Positions 18,092 to 27,747 of a stretch of DNA of 64,000 nucleotides are shown piece by piece. The position numbers and the translations under genes are program-made. Where the stretch lies: assembly GCF_017565645.3 (NCBI RefSeq), contig NZ_CP086136.1, positions 4,881,501 to 4,945,500 of the forward strand, in the 5' to 3' direction. How positions within the stretch are numbered: position 1 is the stretch's first letter; every line of letters begins with the position of its first letter. This DNA is from Bradyrhizobium barranii subsp. barranii (GTDB lineage: Bacteria > Pseudomonadota > Alphaproteobacteria > Rhizobiales > Xanthobacteraceae). The notes under the pieces are model-generated. The model was not told the DNA's origin, made no database searches, and saw only the letters and a program-made list of their open reading frames with translations.

Positions 18092-20057
18092 CCCGTCCTA
18101 TTCGTGAGAGTGCGGCTTTTGGGCCCGATTGATGCGGCCGCACATCTTGTCTGACGAGGCGCACAGGATTGCCTTCGGCTTTTCGCCGCCTGACGACCGG
18201 TACTTTGCAACGCGCTTGAGGGATGGGTTGGGCGAACGGGGGCGGACGCCCCGCCGGTCAAGGACCGAGCGGCAGCAGCGCGCCGGGCAAGCCGCAGATC
18301 AGGTCGGCTTCGGGACATGCCGCGGCAAACGCAAGGCGAATGCGGCTCGTGGTCTCGACGACACGGGCGGCGATTTTCAAGAGCCGAAGACGCAGCGTCG
18401 CGAACTCGGCAGCGGCCAATTCCCGGGCTTTGGGAATGGCGTCGCGCACGGTCAGCATCAGCCAATAAGCGGCCGTATGGAGCACGAGACGGACCTGGTT
18501 GGCGAGCGCCGAACGGCAGCTGGTGCGATCGGAGGCGAGCTGCGTCTTATGCAGCTTGATCAGATTCTCGGCTTGGCCGCGCGCGCAATACAGGCTGTCG
18601 TAGATCCACTCGGCCGAGCCGACATCGAGGCTGGTGACGACGAAGCGGATGTCGAGGCCGAGCATCGTCGCCTCAATACGGGCGACAGTGCGCCGTTCGC
18701 GATCCCAGGACTTTGCCTTGTGGCGCGTCTCGGTATAGCCACGCAGAACCGGCAGGTTCTCGATGGCGCGTCGCGTGCGGATGTCGTCGGCGACCTCGTC
18801 GACTTTTCTGGCGAGAGGCTTGGTGCCGGACAGACCGAAGATGTAGTCGATGCCGTTGGTCTCGCACCACGCCATGGCCTCCGGCCGGGCATAGTGCCCG
18901 TCGCCACGGAACGTAATTTGCGTGTTGTGCCATCGCGTCCGGATATGCCGTACCAGGCGGCGCAGATGGGCACGCACCTCGACGCCGCCCGGCGTCTTGC
19001 CGGGCCGCAGCACGACGGCCACGGGCCGGCTCTTCTCCGTGTCGTAGACGTGGATCGGCAGGAAGCAGCGTTCGTCATAATGAGCGTTGAACAGCGAGAG
19101 CTGCTGATGGCCGTGGACGACGTCGCAGGTATCATCGATGTCGAGCGTGACGGATGCCGGCTCGCGCGGGTAGCTATCCATCCATGCGTCGACCAAAGTG
19201 TAGGTCAGCCGGATCACGTCGCGCAGGCGCGGAGCATTCTCCAGCCGCGACAGCGTCGGCTGGGAACACAAATCCCGGCCCGTGTCCGGTAGGCGACCGC
19301 AGGCCAGCTTGAATGCCGGATCGGACCGCAGATGATCGAGGTCGTCGGCGTCCTCGTAGCCGCAGCAGATCGCGAACATGCGCGCGCGGAACATATCGAC
19401 CAGGCTGTGCACGACCCGCGTCGGATCGCGCCGATCCGGGAACACCCGGGCCAAATTGTCGGCCAAACCGAGACGCCGCTCGGCCATCGCCAGAAGCATC
19501 ACGCCCCCGTTCGAGGTTAGGCGCCCACCATCGAAGGCAGCTGTGACTTTCTTGGCGTGAACGGCTGGAAACGAGAAGGGCGGAATCGTATCGTCGGTCA
19601 TGGCGGGCGTGGCGTTCGCGGTTGGAGGTGATGGGGTTGGCTTCGCAACCGAATCCTACGCCGCATCAGCGCTTTACCCCTCAGGCGCACTCTTACGAAT
19701 AAGACGGGTTAAGTTGAAGAAAGATTGAGTGACTCCCGATCATTTCTGTGCCGAAACGTGGAGTCGCGGTCGTGCCGCGTCCAAAGAAACCGGCGCGAGC
19801 GGCCTATTAGACGCGGTAGGTGATCAGCCTCCGAAACGAGACTATCAAGCATGAAGAGATCGAGCGCGAGGCAGAGGTTTTATTTGTGTTGAATTCTTGC
19901 TTCTCGATAGTGGTCTGAAATCGTATCATCGGTCATGGCGGGCGTGGCGTTCGCGGTTGAAGGTGATGGGGTGGCTTCGCAACCGAATCCTACGCCGCAT
20001 CAGCGCTTTACACCACGCTCGCCAGCCTCTCAGGCGCCCTCTCGCGAATAAGACGGG
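18092..20057 (-). mobile_element. IS1380-family element, copy 2 (1,966 bp)
   Basis: It is the same length and layout as copy 1: left end CCCGTCC at 18092, inner right end at 19708, outer right end GACGGG at 20057. The target duplication CTAG lies at 18088-18091 and 20058-20061. Only about six base differences from copy 1 were found by eye, all between roughly 18880 and 19460. It inserted 6 bp after the RTX stop codon, between that gene and its exporter. The second CTAG merges with the edge of the IS630-type element. Confidence 0.9.
18258..19601 (-). CDS. IS1380-family transposase, copy 2
   Basis: A 447-residue DDE transposase identical to copy 1 except for Asp48 in place of Asn48. The catalytic-core segments DIDDTCDVVHGHQQ and FRGDGHYARPEAM are intact, with no frameshift or internal stop. 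High identity between the copies implies recent duplication of the element. The two copies point the same way, so recombination between them could delete the lipoprotein and RTX genes. Confidence 0.95.
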   Translation of the reverse strand: MTDDTIPPFSFPAVHAKKVTAAFDGGRLTSNGGVMLLAMAERRLGLADNLARVFPDRRDPTRVVHSLVDMFRARMFAICCGYEDADDLDHLRSDPAFKLACGRLPDTGRDLCSQPTLSRLENAPRLRDVIRLTYTLVDAWMDSYPREPASVTLDIDDTCDVVHGHQQLSLFNAHYDERCFLPIHVYDTEKSRPVAVVLRPGKTPGGVEVRAHLRRLVRHIRTRWHNTQITFRGDGHYARPEAMAWCETNGIDYIFGLSGTKPLARKVDEVADDIRTRRAIENLPVLRGYTETRHKAKSWDRERRTVARIEATMLGLDIRFVVTSLDVGSAEWIYDSLYCARGQAENLIKLHKTQLASDRTSCRSALANQVRLVLHTAAYWLMLTVRDAIPKARELAAAEFATLRLRLLKIAARVVETTSRIRLAFAAACPEADLICGLPGALLPLGP

Positions 20058-20060
20058 CTA

Positions 20061-21178
20061 GTACCCGGAATCAGAGCTGAGTGATACGGCGGCCCTTGAA
20101 ACGGCGTTGACGGACCTTTTTCTTGGTCCAGACGAAGGGTTCGGCTCTGTCGTTGTATGCGTTGACGTAGGCATCGATGTGTTCCTGAAGCTGCTTGAGG
20201 CTCGTGAAGGAGGTGCCGCTGAGCGACTGCCCCTGCAAGATGGAAAACCATACTTCGACCTGATTGAGCCATGACGCACTTGTCGGCGTGAAATGAAATT
20301 GCACGTTGGGGTGGGCCTTGAGCCAGTCCTCGTTCTTTTTATGGGTGTTGAGGTTGTCGAGGATGACGTGAAGCTTGCGGTTCGGAAAAGCCGCGGTGAC
20401 GCTGTTCATGAAATCGAGAAACTCGACGCGGCGCCGGCGTTTTGAATGGGTCGCGATGATCTTTCCGGTGGCGACTTCGAGCGCCGCAAACAATGTTGTG
20501 GTGCCATGCCGCTTGTAATCGTGGCTTTGGCCGGTCAAGGCGCGGCCATTGGGCAACTTCAGATAACCCTGCGCTCGCTCCAAAGCCTGGATCGAGGGCT
20601 TCTCGTCCACGCACAGCACAATGGCCTTCGCCGGCGGCGCGACATAGAGGCCGACAACATCGGCGGCTTTGGCCGTAAAGTTCGGGTCGTTGCTCTCGCA
20701 CCAGGACTTGCGAGCCACCAGGTCAATCTTGTGGCTGCGCAGGAACCGCCAGACATATTGGACATCGACATCGCCCAGCGCCTCGGCCAGCAGGGGGCCG
20801 GTCCAGCGCGCAAACCCTTGCGGTGGCGGCTTATCCAGCAGCTTCAGAATCCGCTTGTCGGTCGTCTTCGTATAGATCGGCTGCTTGCCAGGCCGCGGCT
20901 TGTCTTGCAGCCCTTCAAGGCCATGGTCGGCATAGCGATGCCGCCAAAGGCTGACAATCCGCGGCTGGACCCCAACTTCCTTGGCGATCGACCGGGTGCT
21001 GCGCCCATCCGCCGCCAACAGAACTATCCGCGCCCGCTTCAAATCGCGCTGCAACGTCACCGGTGAGCGACAGCACGCCTCAAGCACCTTGCGATCTTTC
21101 CTCGAAAGGTGGACTTCTCTTGCTTCGGGTATCATCCCGACCTTGAATCACGACTCACGTTCCAAGAAAAGTGGGTAC
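20061..21178 (-). mobile_element. IS630-family element with TA target duplication
   Basis: The element spans from GTACCC (20061) to GGGTAC (21178), a 6-bp terminal inverted repeat. TA dinucleotides stand at 20059-20060 and 21179-21180, the duplicated target typical of IS630/Tc1 elements. It carries one transposase gene. It abuts IS1380 copy 2: the base after its left TA completes the CTAG duplication of that element. The order of the two insertions cannot be decided from the sequence. Confidence 0.8.
20071..21135 (-). CDS. IS630-family transposase
   Basis: The 354-residue protein begins with a helix-turn-helix region (RSTRSIAKEVGVQPRIVSLW) followed by a linker and a DDE catalytic domain. The acidic residues appear in CVDEKPSIQALER, HVILDNLNTHK and WLNQVEVWFS, the order expected for IS630 enzymes. 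The frame is intact and starts at ATG 21135. The C-terminal basic tail (KKKVRQRRFKGRRI) is typical. It is transcribed against the neighbouring exporter genes. Confidence 0.93.
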   Translation of the reverse strand: MIPEAREVHLSRKDRKVLEACCRSPVTLQRDLKRARIVLLAADGRSTRSIAKEVGVQPRIVSLWRHRYADHGLEGLQDKPRPGKQPIYTKTTDKRILKLLDKPPPQGFARWTGPLLAEALGDVDVQYVWRFLRSHKIDLVARKSWCESNDPNFTAKAADVVGLYVAPPAKAIVLCVDEKPSIQALERAQGYLKLPNGRALTGQSHDYKRHGTTTLFAALEVATGKIIATHSKRRRRVEFLDFMNSVTAAFPNRKLHVILDNLNTHKKNEDWLKAHPNVQFHFTPTSASWLNQVEVWFSILQGQSLSGTSFTSLKQLQEHIDAYVNAYNDRAEPFVWTKKKVRQRRFKGRRITQL

Positions 21179-21202
21179 TAGGCTCCGGCCGGGAGAACGC
21201 CC

Positions 21203-23334
21203 ATGACCACGAACGCGGTCTCGACCGATACGGGGTTGGACGCGCTGCTCACCCTGCTGCATTTGCAGGGTGTTGCGGCCGACCGCGACCAGCTCAGGCA
21301 CCGGACCGGAACGGCTATCTTTGGCGCAGCGGAGATCATCCGCTGCGCCAAATCTCTCGGCCTCAAGGCACGAACCTATCGAACGCAGTGGAGTCGTCTA
21401 TCGGGCAGCCCGCTGCCGGCGATCGCGATACTGCGCGACGGCAGCTTCATGGTCATCGCGAAAGCCTCCGCCGACAAGGTGCTGGTGCAATCGCCGCAGG
21501 CCCAGCGCCCGGTGCTGATGGAGCGCGACGAGCTGTGCGCGATCTGGGACGGCGGATTGATTCTGATGGCCCGGCGCGCCGGGCTCTCCGACCTCGGGCG
21601 CCATTTCGACATCACCTGGTTCATCGGCGCGATCGGCAAGTACCGGCGGCTGTTCGGCGAGGTGCTGGCCGCCTCGTTCTTCCTCCAGCTCTTTGCGTTG
21701 GTCTCGCCGCTGTTCTTCAGGTCGTGATCGACAAGGTGCTGGTCCACCGCTCGCTGTCCACGCTCGACGTGCTCGTCATCGGTCTCGTCGTCGTCTCGCT
21801 GTTCGACACGGTGCTGGGTATCCTGCGCAATTATCTGTTTGCGCATACGACCAACCGCATCGACGTGGAGCTGGGGGCGCGGCTGTTCCACCACCTTCTG
21901 GCATTGCCGATGGCCTGGTTTCAGGCGCGGCGCGTCGGTGATTCCGTGGCGCGGGTTCGCGAACTCGAGAACATCCGCAACTTCATCACCAGCTCGTCGC
22001 TGACGCTGCTCATCGACCTGTTCTTCACCTCGGTATTCCTGGCGGTGATGTTCGCCTATTCGCCGTTGATGAGCTGCATCGTGCTGGCATCGTTCCCGTT
22101 CTACATCGCGATCTCGGCGGTGGCGACGCCGCTGTTTCGCCGCAGGCTGGACGAGAAATTCCGCCGCGGTGCCGAGAACCAGGCTTTTCTGGTCGAGAGC
22201 GTCAGCGGCATCGAGACATTGAAGGCGATGGCGGTCGAGCCGCAGATGCAGCGCCGGTGGGAAGAGCAGCTGGCCGGCTATGTCTCGGCGAGCTTCGGTG
22301 TCACCAGCCTCGGCAACACCGCAAGCCAGCTCGTGCAGTTCGTCAGCAAGGTCGTGACCGCCGCCATTCTCTATGTCGGCGCGCGCCTCGTGATCGGCGA
22401 CGCATTGACCGTCGGCGAGCTCGTAGCCTTCAACATTTTTGCGGGGCGCGTTTCGGCGCCCGTGCTGCGGCTGGCCCAGGTCTGGCAGGATTTTCATCAG
22501 GCGCGGCTCTCGATCGCGCGGCTTGGCGACATCCTCAACAGCGCGGCAGAGCCGGCTTATTCGGCGGCGCGTGCGGGGCTGCCGCCGATCCGGGGCAATA
22601 TCCGGTTCGAGCACGTGTCGTTCCGCTACCGGCTCGATGGGCCGGAAATCCTGCATGACGTCTCGTTCGATGTTCCGGCCGGGCAAACCGTCGGCATCGT
22701 CGGATCGTCGGGCTCGGGCAAGAGCACGTTCGCCAAGCTGGTGCAGCGGCTCTACGTTCCGCAAGGCGGCCGCGTGCTGATCGACGGAATGGATCTTGTG
22801 ATGACCGATCCGGCCTGGCTCCGCCGTCAGATCGGCGTGGTGCTCCAGGACAACATGCTGTTCAACCGCTCGGTGCGCGACAACATCGCGCTGGCCGATC
22901 CGACCCTGCTGATGGACCGCGTCATGGACGCAGCAAAACTTGCGGGCGCGCATGATTTCATTCTGGAGCTTCCCGAAGGCTACGACACGGTCGTCGGCGA
23001 GCGCGGCTCGACGCTCTCGGGCGGGCAGCGCCAGCGCATCGCGATCGCCCGCGCATTGGTGACCAATCCCCGCATCCTGATCTTCGATGAAGCGACCAGC
23101 GCGCTCGACTATGAAAGCGAGCGGATCATCCATGAGAACATGAAGGAGATCGCGAGGGGCCGCACCGTTCTGATCATCGCGCATCGGCTGTCCACCGTTC
23201 GCGGCGCCGATCGCATCTTCACGCTGGAGCGCGGCCGTCTGGTCGAGGACGGCACGCATGACGCGTTGATCAAGACCGGTGGCCGATACGCGGCCCTGCA
23301 TCGTCTCCAGGGAGGGATCTATGAGGTCGGCTAG
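21203..23334 (+). pseudogene. Type I secretion ABC exporter (HlyB-like), broken by a one-base frameshift
   Basis: The gene would encode an inner-membrane exporter of about 710 residues that drives RTX protein secretion. Part one (21203-21727) holds a C39-peptidase-like domain without its catalytic Cys, as in HlyB, and the first membrane helices. At about 21715-21718 the reading frame shifts: CTGTTCTTC-AGGTCGTG should read CTGTTCTTC-CAGGTCGTG, which would give SPLFFQVVIDKV. The remainder (to 23334) is intact, with membrane helices, Walker A GSSGSGKST, signature LSGGQRQRIAIARAL and Walker B LIFDEATSALD. The frameshift stops translation after 174 residues. A sequencing error in a CC pair remains possible. 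Its ATG was originally 27 bp after the RTX stop. Confidence 0.85.
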
Positions 23335-24769
23335 CGCGGCGCCGGCCCCGCGGCCGGAGCAGACCGTCGTTCCCTTCCGGAAAGCGAAGGGGCGGCGCAC
23401 GGAAGAGATCGCTTTCCTGCCCGCGGCGCTGGAGATTGCCGAGGCACCACCGTCACCGATCGGCCGGGCCATCGCGATCGCCCTGATGCTCCTTGTCTGC
23501 GCGGCACTCGCGTGGTCGGCATGGGGCACGATCGATATCGTGGCGTCCGCAACCGGGAAGGTGGTGTCGAGCGGGCGAAGCAAGGTGGTCCAGCCGTTCG
23601 AGACCGGGGTGGTGCGCGCCATCCACGTGCAGGACGGGCAGGCGGTCAAATCGGGCGACGTGCTGATCGAACTCGATCCGACCGTGAATGCCGCGGAGCG
23701 CGATCACCTGCACGACGATCTCATGGCCGAACGGCTCAATATGGCGCGTCTCCGCGCCGCACTGGCAAGCGGCGAAGATGCCTCCACCGATCTCGTCCCG
23801 CCTGCGGATGCCGATCCCTCGCTGGTCGCGACACAGCGGCAGCTTCTTGCCAATCAGGTCAGCGAGCATCGCGCCAAATTAGCGTCGCTTGCGCGCCAGC
23901 AGGCGCAGAAGGAGGCCGAGCATCAGACCATTGCGGCGACGATCCACAAGCTGGATGCGTTGCTCCCCGTCACCCAGCAGCGCGTCGATATCCGCAAGAT
24001 TCTGATGGAGAAGGAAATCGGCTCGAAGCTGACCTATTACGAGACCCTTCAGCTCCAGATCGAGCAGCAGGAGGAGCTTCGCGTCCAGAGCAGCCATCTG
24101 AAGGAAGCCGAGGCAGCCGTCGCCGCGATCCGGGAGACCCGCACCCAGGCCGTGGCGGAGTATCGCAAGAGCCTGTCCGACGAACTCGCCAAGAGCGAGC
24201 AGAAAGCCAACGGCGTCGCGCGCGATCTGATCAAGGCGCAGCAGCGCACCCAGCTCCAGCGGCTGACCTCGCCGGTCGACGGCGTGGTGCAGCAGCTTGC
24301 GGTCCACACCGTGGGCGGTGTGGTCACGCCCGCGCAATCGCTGCTCGTGATCGTGCCGTCAGATACGCGGCTCGAGGTCGAGGCGATGATCTCCAACCGC
24401 GACATCGGCTTCGTCGAGGCCGGACAGGATGCCGCCGTCAAGATCGACACCTTCAACTTCACCCGCTACGGCCTGCTGGAGGGGCGGGTGCTGAGCGTCT
24501 CGCAGGACGCCATCATCCGCGATCGTCCGCCGGGGAGCGACCGCGCGCTCGGGACGCAGCGCGACAGCAGCGAGCCCAACGGCCAGGAGCTGAGCTACAG
24601 CGCACGCATCTCGCTCGATCGCACGCAAATGCAGGTGGACGATCGCCTCGTCAGCCTGTCACCGGGAATGGCCGTGACAGTGGAGATCAGGACCGGCTCG
24701 CGCACCATTTTGAGCTACCTGTTATCGCCATTGCAGCGCTACCGGCACGAGATCATGCGGGAACGCTGA
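23321..24769 (+). CDS. HlyD-family periplasmic adaptor of type I secretion
   Basis: The 482-residue adaptor links the ABC exporter to an outer-membrane channel. It has a cytoplasmic N-terminus, one membrane helix (IAIALMLLVCAALAWSAWG, about 45-65), and the lipoyl-like half motif (GKVVSSGRSKVVQPFETGVV, then VQDGQAVKSGDVLIELD). A long coiled-coil hairpin (about 120-310) follows, then the beta-barrel with the HlyD signature region. The ATG at 23321 has AGGGAGG upstream and overlaps the end of the exporter gene by 14 bp, so translation is coupled to it. The gene is intact. No outer-membrane TolC-type gene is in the window. Confidence 0.92.
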   Translation: MRSASAAPAPRPEQTVVPFRKAKGRRTEEIAFLPAALEIAEAPPSPIGRAIAIALMLLVCAALAWSAWGTIDIVASATGKVVSSGRSKVVQPFETGVVRAIHVQDGQAVKSGDVLIELDPTVNAAERDHLHDDLMAERLNMARLRAALASGEDASTDLVPPADADPSLVATQRQLLANQVSEHRAKLASLARQQAQKEAEHQTIAATIHKLDALLPVTQQRVDIRKILMEKEIGSKLTYYETLQLQIEQQEELRVQSSHLKEAEAAVAAIRETRTQAVAEYRKSLSDELAKSEQKANGVARDLIKAQQRTQLQRLTSPVDGVVQQLAVHTVGGVVTPAQSLLVIVPSDTRLEVEAMISNRDIGFVEAGQDAAVKIDTFNFTRYGLLEGRVLSVSQDAIIRDRPPGSDRALGTQRDSSEPNGQELSYSARISLDRTQMQVDDRLVSLSPGMAVTVEIRTGSRTILSYLLSPLQRYRHEIMRER

Positions 24770-24832
24770 TGTTTGCTGATTAAGCCAGGCGTTTCAACGG
24801 CTTGGGTGGTCTCACCGACGCGCCGGCCGCAC

Positions 24833-24863
24833 CAGCCCCGCTACTGTGCATGGGGTTGTTTTT
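24833..24863 (+). terminator. Probable terminator after the type I secretion genes
   Basis: The stem CAGCCCC / GGGGTTG (one G-T pair) with a 12-base loop is followed at once by TTTTT. It stands 63 bp after the hlyD-type gene and just before the end of the opposing ABC-F gene. Confidence 0.5.
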
Positions 24864-24875
24864 CAGATTTTGAGT

Positions 24876-26738
24876 CTAGCCCGCTGCCTCGTCGAACTGC
24901 GTGCTCGCCTCCAGCCACTGTTCCTCCGCACGCGCCAGCGCGTCGGCGGCGTTGGCGCGGGCCTTCGACAGTTGCGCGGCCTGCTTGGGATCCCTGGTGA
25001 AGATGTCGGGCAGGGCGAGTGCGGTGTCGATCTTGGTGATGATCTCGCTGACGCGGGCGATCTCGCTCTCGGCTTCCGCGATGCGCTTCTTCAGCGAGCC
25101 GCGATTGTCCGATCTCGGGCGCTGCGGCTTCTCGCTCGCGGCGCTACGCTCGCGCGGGGCGGGCTCGCCGTTGCGCGCCGACAGCACCAGGCGGCGGTAC
25201 TCGTCGAGGTCGCCGTCGTAATTGGTCACGGTCCGGTCGGCGACGATCCAGAGTTGGTCGGCGCAGGACTCAATCAGATAGCGGTCGTGCGAAACCATGA
25301 TGACGGCGCCGGGGAATTCGTTGATCGCCTCCGCAAGCGCAGCGCGGCTGTCGATGTCGAGATGGTTGGTCGGCTCGTCGAGGATGATCATGTTCGGGCC
25401 GAAGAAGGTCGCAAGGCCCAGCAGGAGCCGCGCCTTCTCGCCGCCCGAGAGCTTTGCGACCTTGGTATCGGCCGCCTTGCCGGAGAATCCGATGGCGCCG
25501 GCGCGTGCGCGCACCTTGGCCTCGGGCGCTTCACCCATAAGCTTGCGGACGTGGTCGTAGGTCGAGGCATCCTCGTTCAATTCGTCGAGCTGGTGCTGGG
25601 CGAAATAGGCAATCGAGAGCTTGTCGGCACGCGTCACCTTGCCCGAGAACGGTGCGAGGCGGCCCGCGAGCAGTTTCACCAGCGTCGACTTGCCGTTGCC
25701 GTTGGAACCAAGGAGCGCGATGCGGTCGTCATTGTCGACGCGCAAGGTGACGCGGTTAAGCACGGGCGTGTTCGGATCGTAGCCGACCACGACGTTGTCG
25801 GCGGCGATGATCGGCGGCGACAGGATTTTCTCCGGCGCGGGAAAGTTGATTTCGCGCACATCCTGGGTGACCAGCGCCGTGATCGGCTTCAGCCGCTCCA
25901 GCATCTTCACGCGGGACTGCGCCTGGCGCGCTTTCGAGGCCTTGGCCTTGAAGCGGTCGACGAAGGCCTGCAGACGGGCGCGTTCGGCTTCCTGGCGCTT
26001 GACCGCTTTGGCATCGAGCAGCTCGCGCATGGCCCGTTGCTCCTCGAAGGAGGAATAGGTGCCTTTGTAGAGCGTGAGCTTGCCGCGCTCCAGATGCAGG
26101 ATCTGGTCGACCGAGCTTTCCAGGAGGTCGCGGTCATGGCTGATCACGATCACCGTGCGCGGATAATGCGCAAGGTGATCCTCGAGCCACAGCGTGCCTT
26201 CGAGGTCGAGATAGTTGGTGGGCTCGTCGAGCAGCAGGAGGTCAGGGGCGGCGAACAGCGTGGCGGCGAGCGCGACGCGCATGCGCCAGCCGCCGGAGAA
26301 TTCGGCGCAAGGGCGGAGCTGGTCGGTGGCGGAGAAGCCTAGGCCGGAGAGGATCGCGGCCGCACGGCTCGGCGCCGAATGGGCGTCGATATCGACGAGG
26401 CGGGTCTGGATCTCGGCGATCCGGTGCGGGTCGGTCGCGCTCTCCGCTTCGTGAAGCAGCGCGTCGCGTTCGAGGTCGGCCTTGAGCACGACGGAGATCA
26501 GGCTTTCGGGGCCGTTCGGGGCCTCCTGCGCGAGGCTGCCGACGCGCCAGCGTGGCGGCAGGGTGACCGTGCCGTGCTCGGCCGCCAGCTCGCCGCGGAT
26601 CACCTTGAACAGGGTCGACTTGCCGGTGCCGTTGCGCCCGACCATGCCGACGCGCGCGCCGGGCGTGATCTGCACGGAACTCTGGTCAATCAGAAGGCGT
26701 CCGGCAAGGCGGATGGAGAGGTCGGTGATAGCAAGCAT
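24876..26738 (-). CDS. ABC-F family ATPase
   Basis: ABC-F proteins are soluble twin-ATPase factors that bind the ribosome E-site region rather than transport. The 620-residue chain has two nucleotide-binding domains: Walker A GRNGTGKST with signature FSGGWRMRVALA and Walker B LLLLDEPTNYLD, then GSNGNGKST with LSGGEKARLLLG and MIILDEPTNHLD. An Arg/Lys-rich linker (about 245-300) lies between them. A C-terminal coiled coil (about 530-620, after RSAASEKPQRPRSDN) follows. There are no membrane helices. The layout is closest by eye to the Uup/YheS type. It stands alone, convergent with the secretion genes. Confidence 0.92.
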   Translation of the reverse strand: MLAITDLSIRLAGRLLIDQSSVQITPGARVGMVGRNGTGKSTLFKVIRGELAAEHGTVTLPPRWRVGSLAQEAPNGPESLISVVLKADLERDALLHEAESATDPHRIAEIQTRLVDIDAHSAPSRAAAILSGLGFSATDQLRPCAEFSGGWRMRVALAATLFAAPDLLLLDEPTNYLDLEGTLWLEDHLAHYPRTVIVISHDRDLLESSVDQILHLERGKLTLYKGTYSSFEEQRAMRELLDAKAVKRQEAERARLQAFVDRFKAKASKARQAQSRVKMLERLKPITALVTQDVREINFPAPEKILSPPIIAADNVVVGYDPNTPVLNRVTLRVDNDDRIALLGSNGNGKSTLVKLLAGRLAPFSGKVTRADKLSIAYFAQHQLDELNEDASTYDHVRKLMGEAPEAKVRARAGAIGFSGKAADTKVAKLSGGEKARLLLGLATFFGPNMIILDEPTNHLDIDSRAALAEAINEFPGAVIMVSHDRYLIESCADQLWIVADRTVTNYDGDLDEYRRLVLSARNGEPAPRERSAASEKPQRPRSDNRGSLKKRIAEAESEIARVSEIITKIDTALALPDIFTRDPKQAAQLSKARANAADALARAEEQWLEASTQFDEAAG

Positions 26739-26795
26739 GCGGCCTTGTCACCGCAAGGCGCGTCGAACGCAACCCGTTTTTGCGTGAGCCTCACG

Positions 26796-26969
26796 TCAGT
26801 GCGAATCGCGGTCGCGCTGCTTCAACTCGTCGAGGAGCTGTTTGAGATGCGTCGGGAGCCGTGGTTCGGGGCGCAGGCTCTGCTGAAGCCGTTCGGCCAC
26901 CGCATCGCAAATCGAGCGGCTGGTGCGCCGGTCGATCTGTTCGCTGTCATTGGCAAAAAGGCCAGCCAT
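26796..26969 (-). CDS. Small protein of unknown function (57 aa)
   Basis: The protein starts MAGLFANDSEQIDRRTSRSI and ends QLLDELKQRDRDSH; it is charged, helical and without membrane segments. I do not know its function. The last half (RLQQSLRPEPRLPTHLKQLL) has some resemblance to the NepR anti-sigma pattern, but the usual partner genes are absent and the match is weak. ATG 26969 was preferred to a TTG at 26990. A 56-bp gap separates its stop from the ABC-F gene on the same strand. Confidence 0.5.
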   Translation of the reverse strand: MAGLFANDSEQIDRRTSRSICDAVAERLQQSLRPEPRLPTHLKQLLDELKQRDRDSH

Positions 26970-27103
26970 TGTGGGGTTCCGTGTTCTCAAAGTGATGACA
27001 CGGTACCAAGTCCTTGGCCCCCCAAATGGTTTCGCCGCTCGCGGAGATTGCCCGGCCCTCTAGTAAAAATTGCATGAAGCCGGGCAAAGGCCGCCCAAAT
27101 ACA

Positions 27104-27133
27104 AAGCCCCGGCGCAGGGGAACGCCGGGGCTT
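27104..27133 (-). terminator. Strong hairpin terminator
   Basis: A perfect 11-bp stem (AAGCCCCGGCG / CGCCGGGGCTT) with an 8-base loop is followed on the minus strand by CTTTGTATTT. It lies about 50 bp beyond the stop of the small secreted protein gene at 27186. A second weaker hairpin of AGGTACCT arms (27142-27166) stands between. Confidence 0.75.
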
Positions 27134-27185
27134 CGCTTGGAAGGTACCTGGGGGGCCTAGGTACCTCAGGAAGGTGCTGTCGGGC

Positions 27186-27437
27186 TCAGTAGCAGCGGTT
27201 GATCAGCCGCCAGCGGGGTCCCCAGGGGGTCGGGACCAGCCGGCGCACGTAGCAGCCGCCATAACCGTAGGAGACGGGGCCGCCGGCATAGAAGCGCGGT
27301 CCACCCCAGCCGTGATGCCAGCCGCCGCCGCCGTGCCAGCCCCAGCCGCCATGCCAGTGAGCGGAGGCGGAGGTCGGCGCCAGCGCGGCACCCAGCGCAA
27401 CCGCGGCGACGGCGGCAAGCGAAAGTTTCCTCAACAT
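27186..27437 (-). CDS. Small secreted Gly/Trp/His-rich protein (83 aa)
   Basis: A Sec signal peptide (LSLAAVAAVALGAALAPTSASA) is followed by a short mature chain. It is made almost wholly of Gly, Trp, His and Tyr (HWHGGWGWHGGGGWHHGWGG), then a basic tail with two cysteines (GGCYVRRLVPTP ... LINRCY). Such proteins are frequent in Bradyrhizobium and are often annotated as sulfur-globule-like; no function is established here. The histidine-rich segment could bind metal, an inference only. A good ribosome site (AGGAGATCACC) precedes the ATG. Confidence 0.75.
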   Translation of the reverse strand: MLRKLSLAAVAAVALGAALAPTSASAHWHGGWGWHGGGGWHHGWGGPRFYAGGPVSYGYGGCYVRRLVPTPWGPRWRLINRCY

Positions 27438-27747
27438 GGTGATCTCCTAAGACTGCCGGCGCGGGGCTATCGCGTCGATGGAAAGGCCGCCGAAACGGTC
27501 TGCCTGATGATCGGGCTTTCGGTTTCGATAGGCCCGACCTTACGCCGGCGAAGCTGAACCAAGCCCTGAACGGAGCCTTCAGATTGGGTTCATCTGGGTG
27601 AAATCTCGGTAATCCATGACTAGATCCGGCGGGGCAGCCTGCGGCGAAGCGTCCGGGGGCGGTTTTGGCGGTCGCTTGCCGTCCGGCAAAGGCGCCGATA
27701 TAAGCCCGGCAACTCCGAACCACCGCTTTCTTCTCAAGGACAAGATT

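Noticed and set aside
12127..20057. Composite transposon made of the two IS1380 copies and the genes between them
   Set aside because: Each copy has its own matching 4-bp duplication (TTAG; CTAG), so they inserted separately; a composite unit would show one duplication at its outer ends only.
21376..23649. 757-codon minus-strand frame opposite the type I exporter
   Set aside because: Low-complexity composition and complete overlap with an exporter showing all ABC motifs; an artefact of base composition.
26796..26969. NepR anti-sigma factor
   Set aside because: Only a short resemblance (LRPEPRLPTHLKQLL) and none of the usual EcfG/PhyR neighbours; left as unknown.
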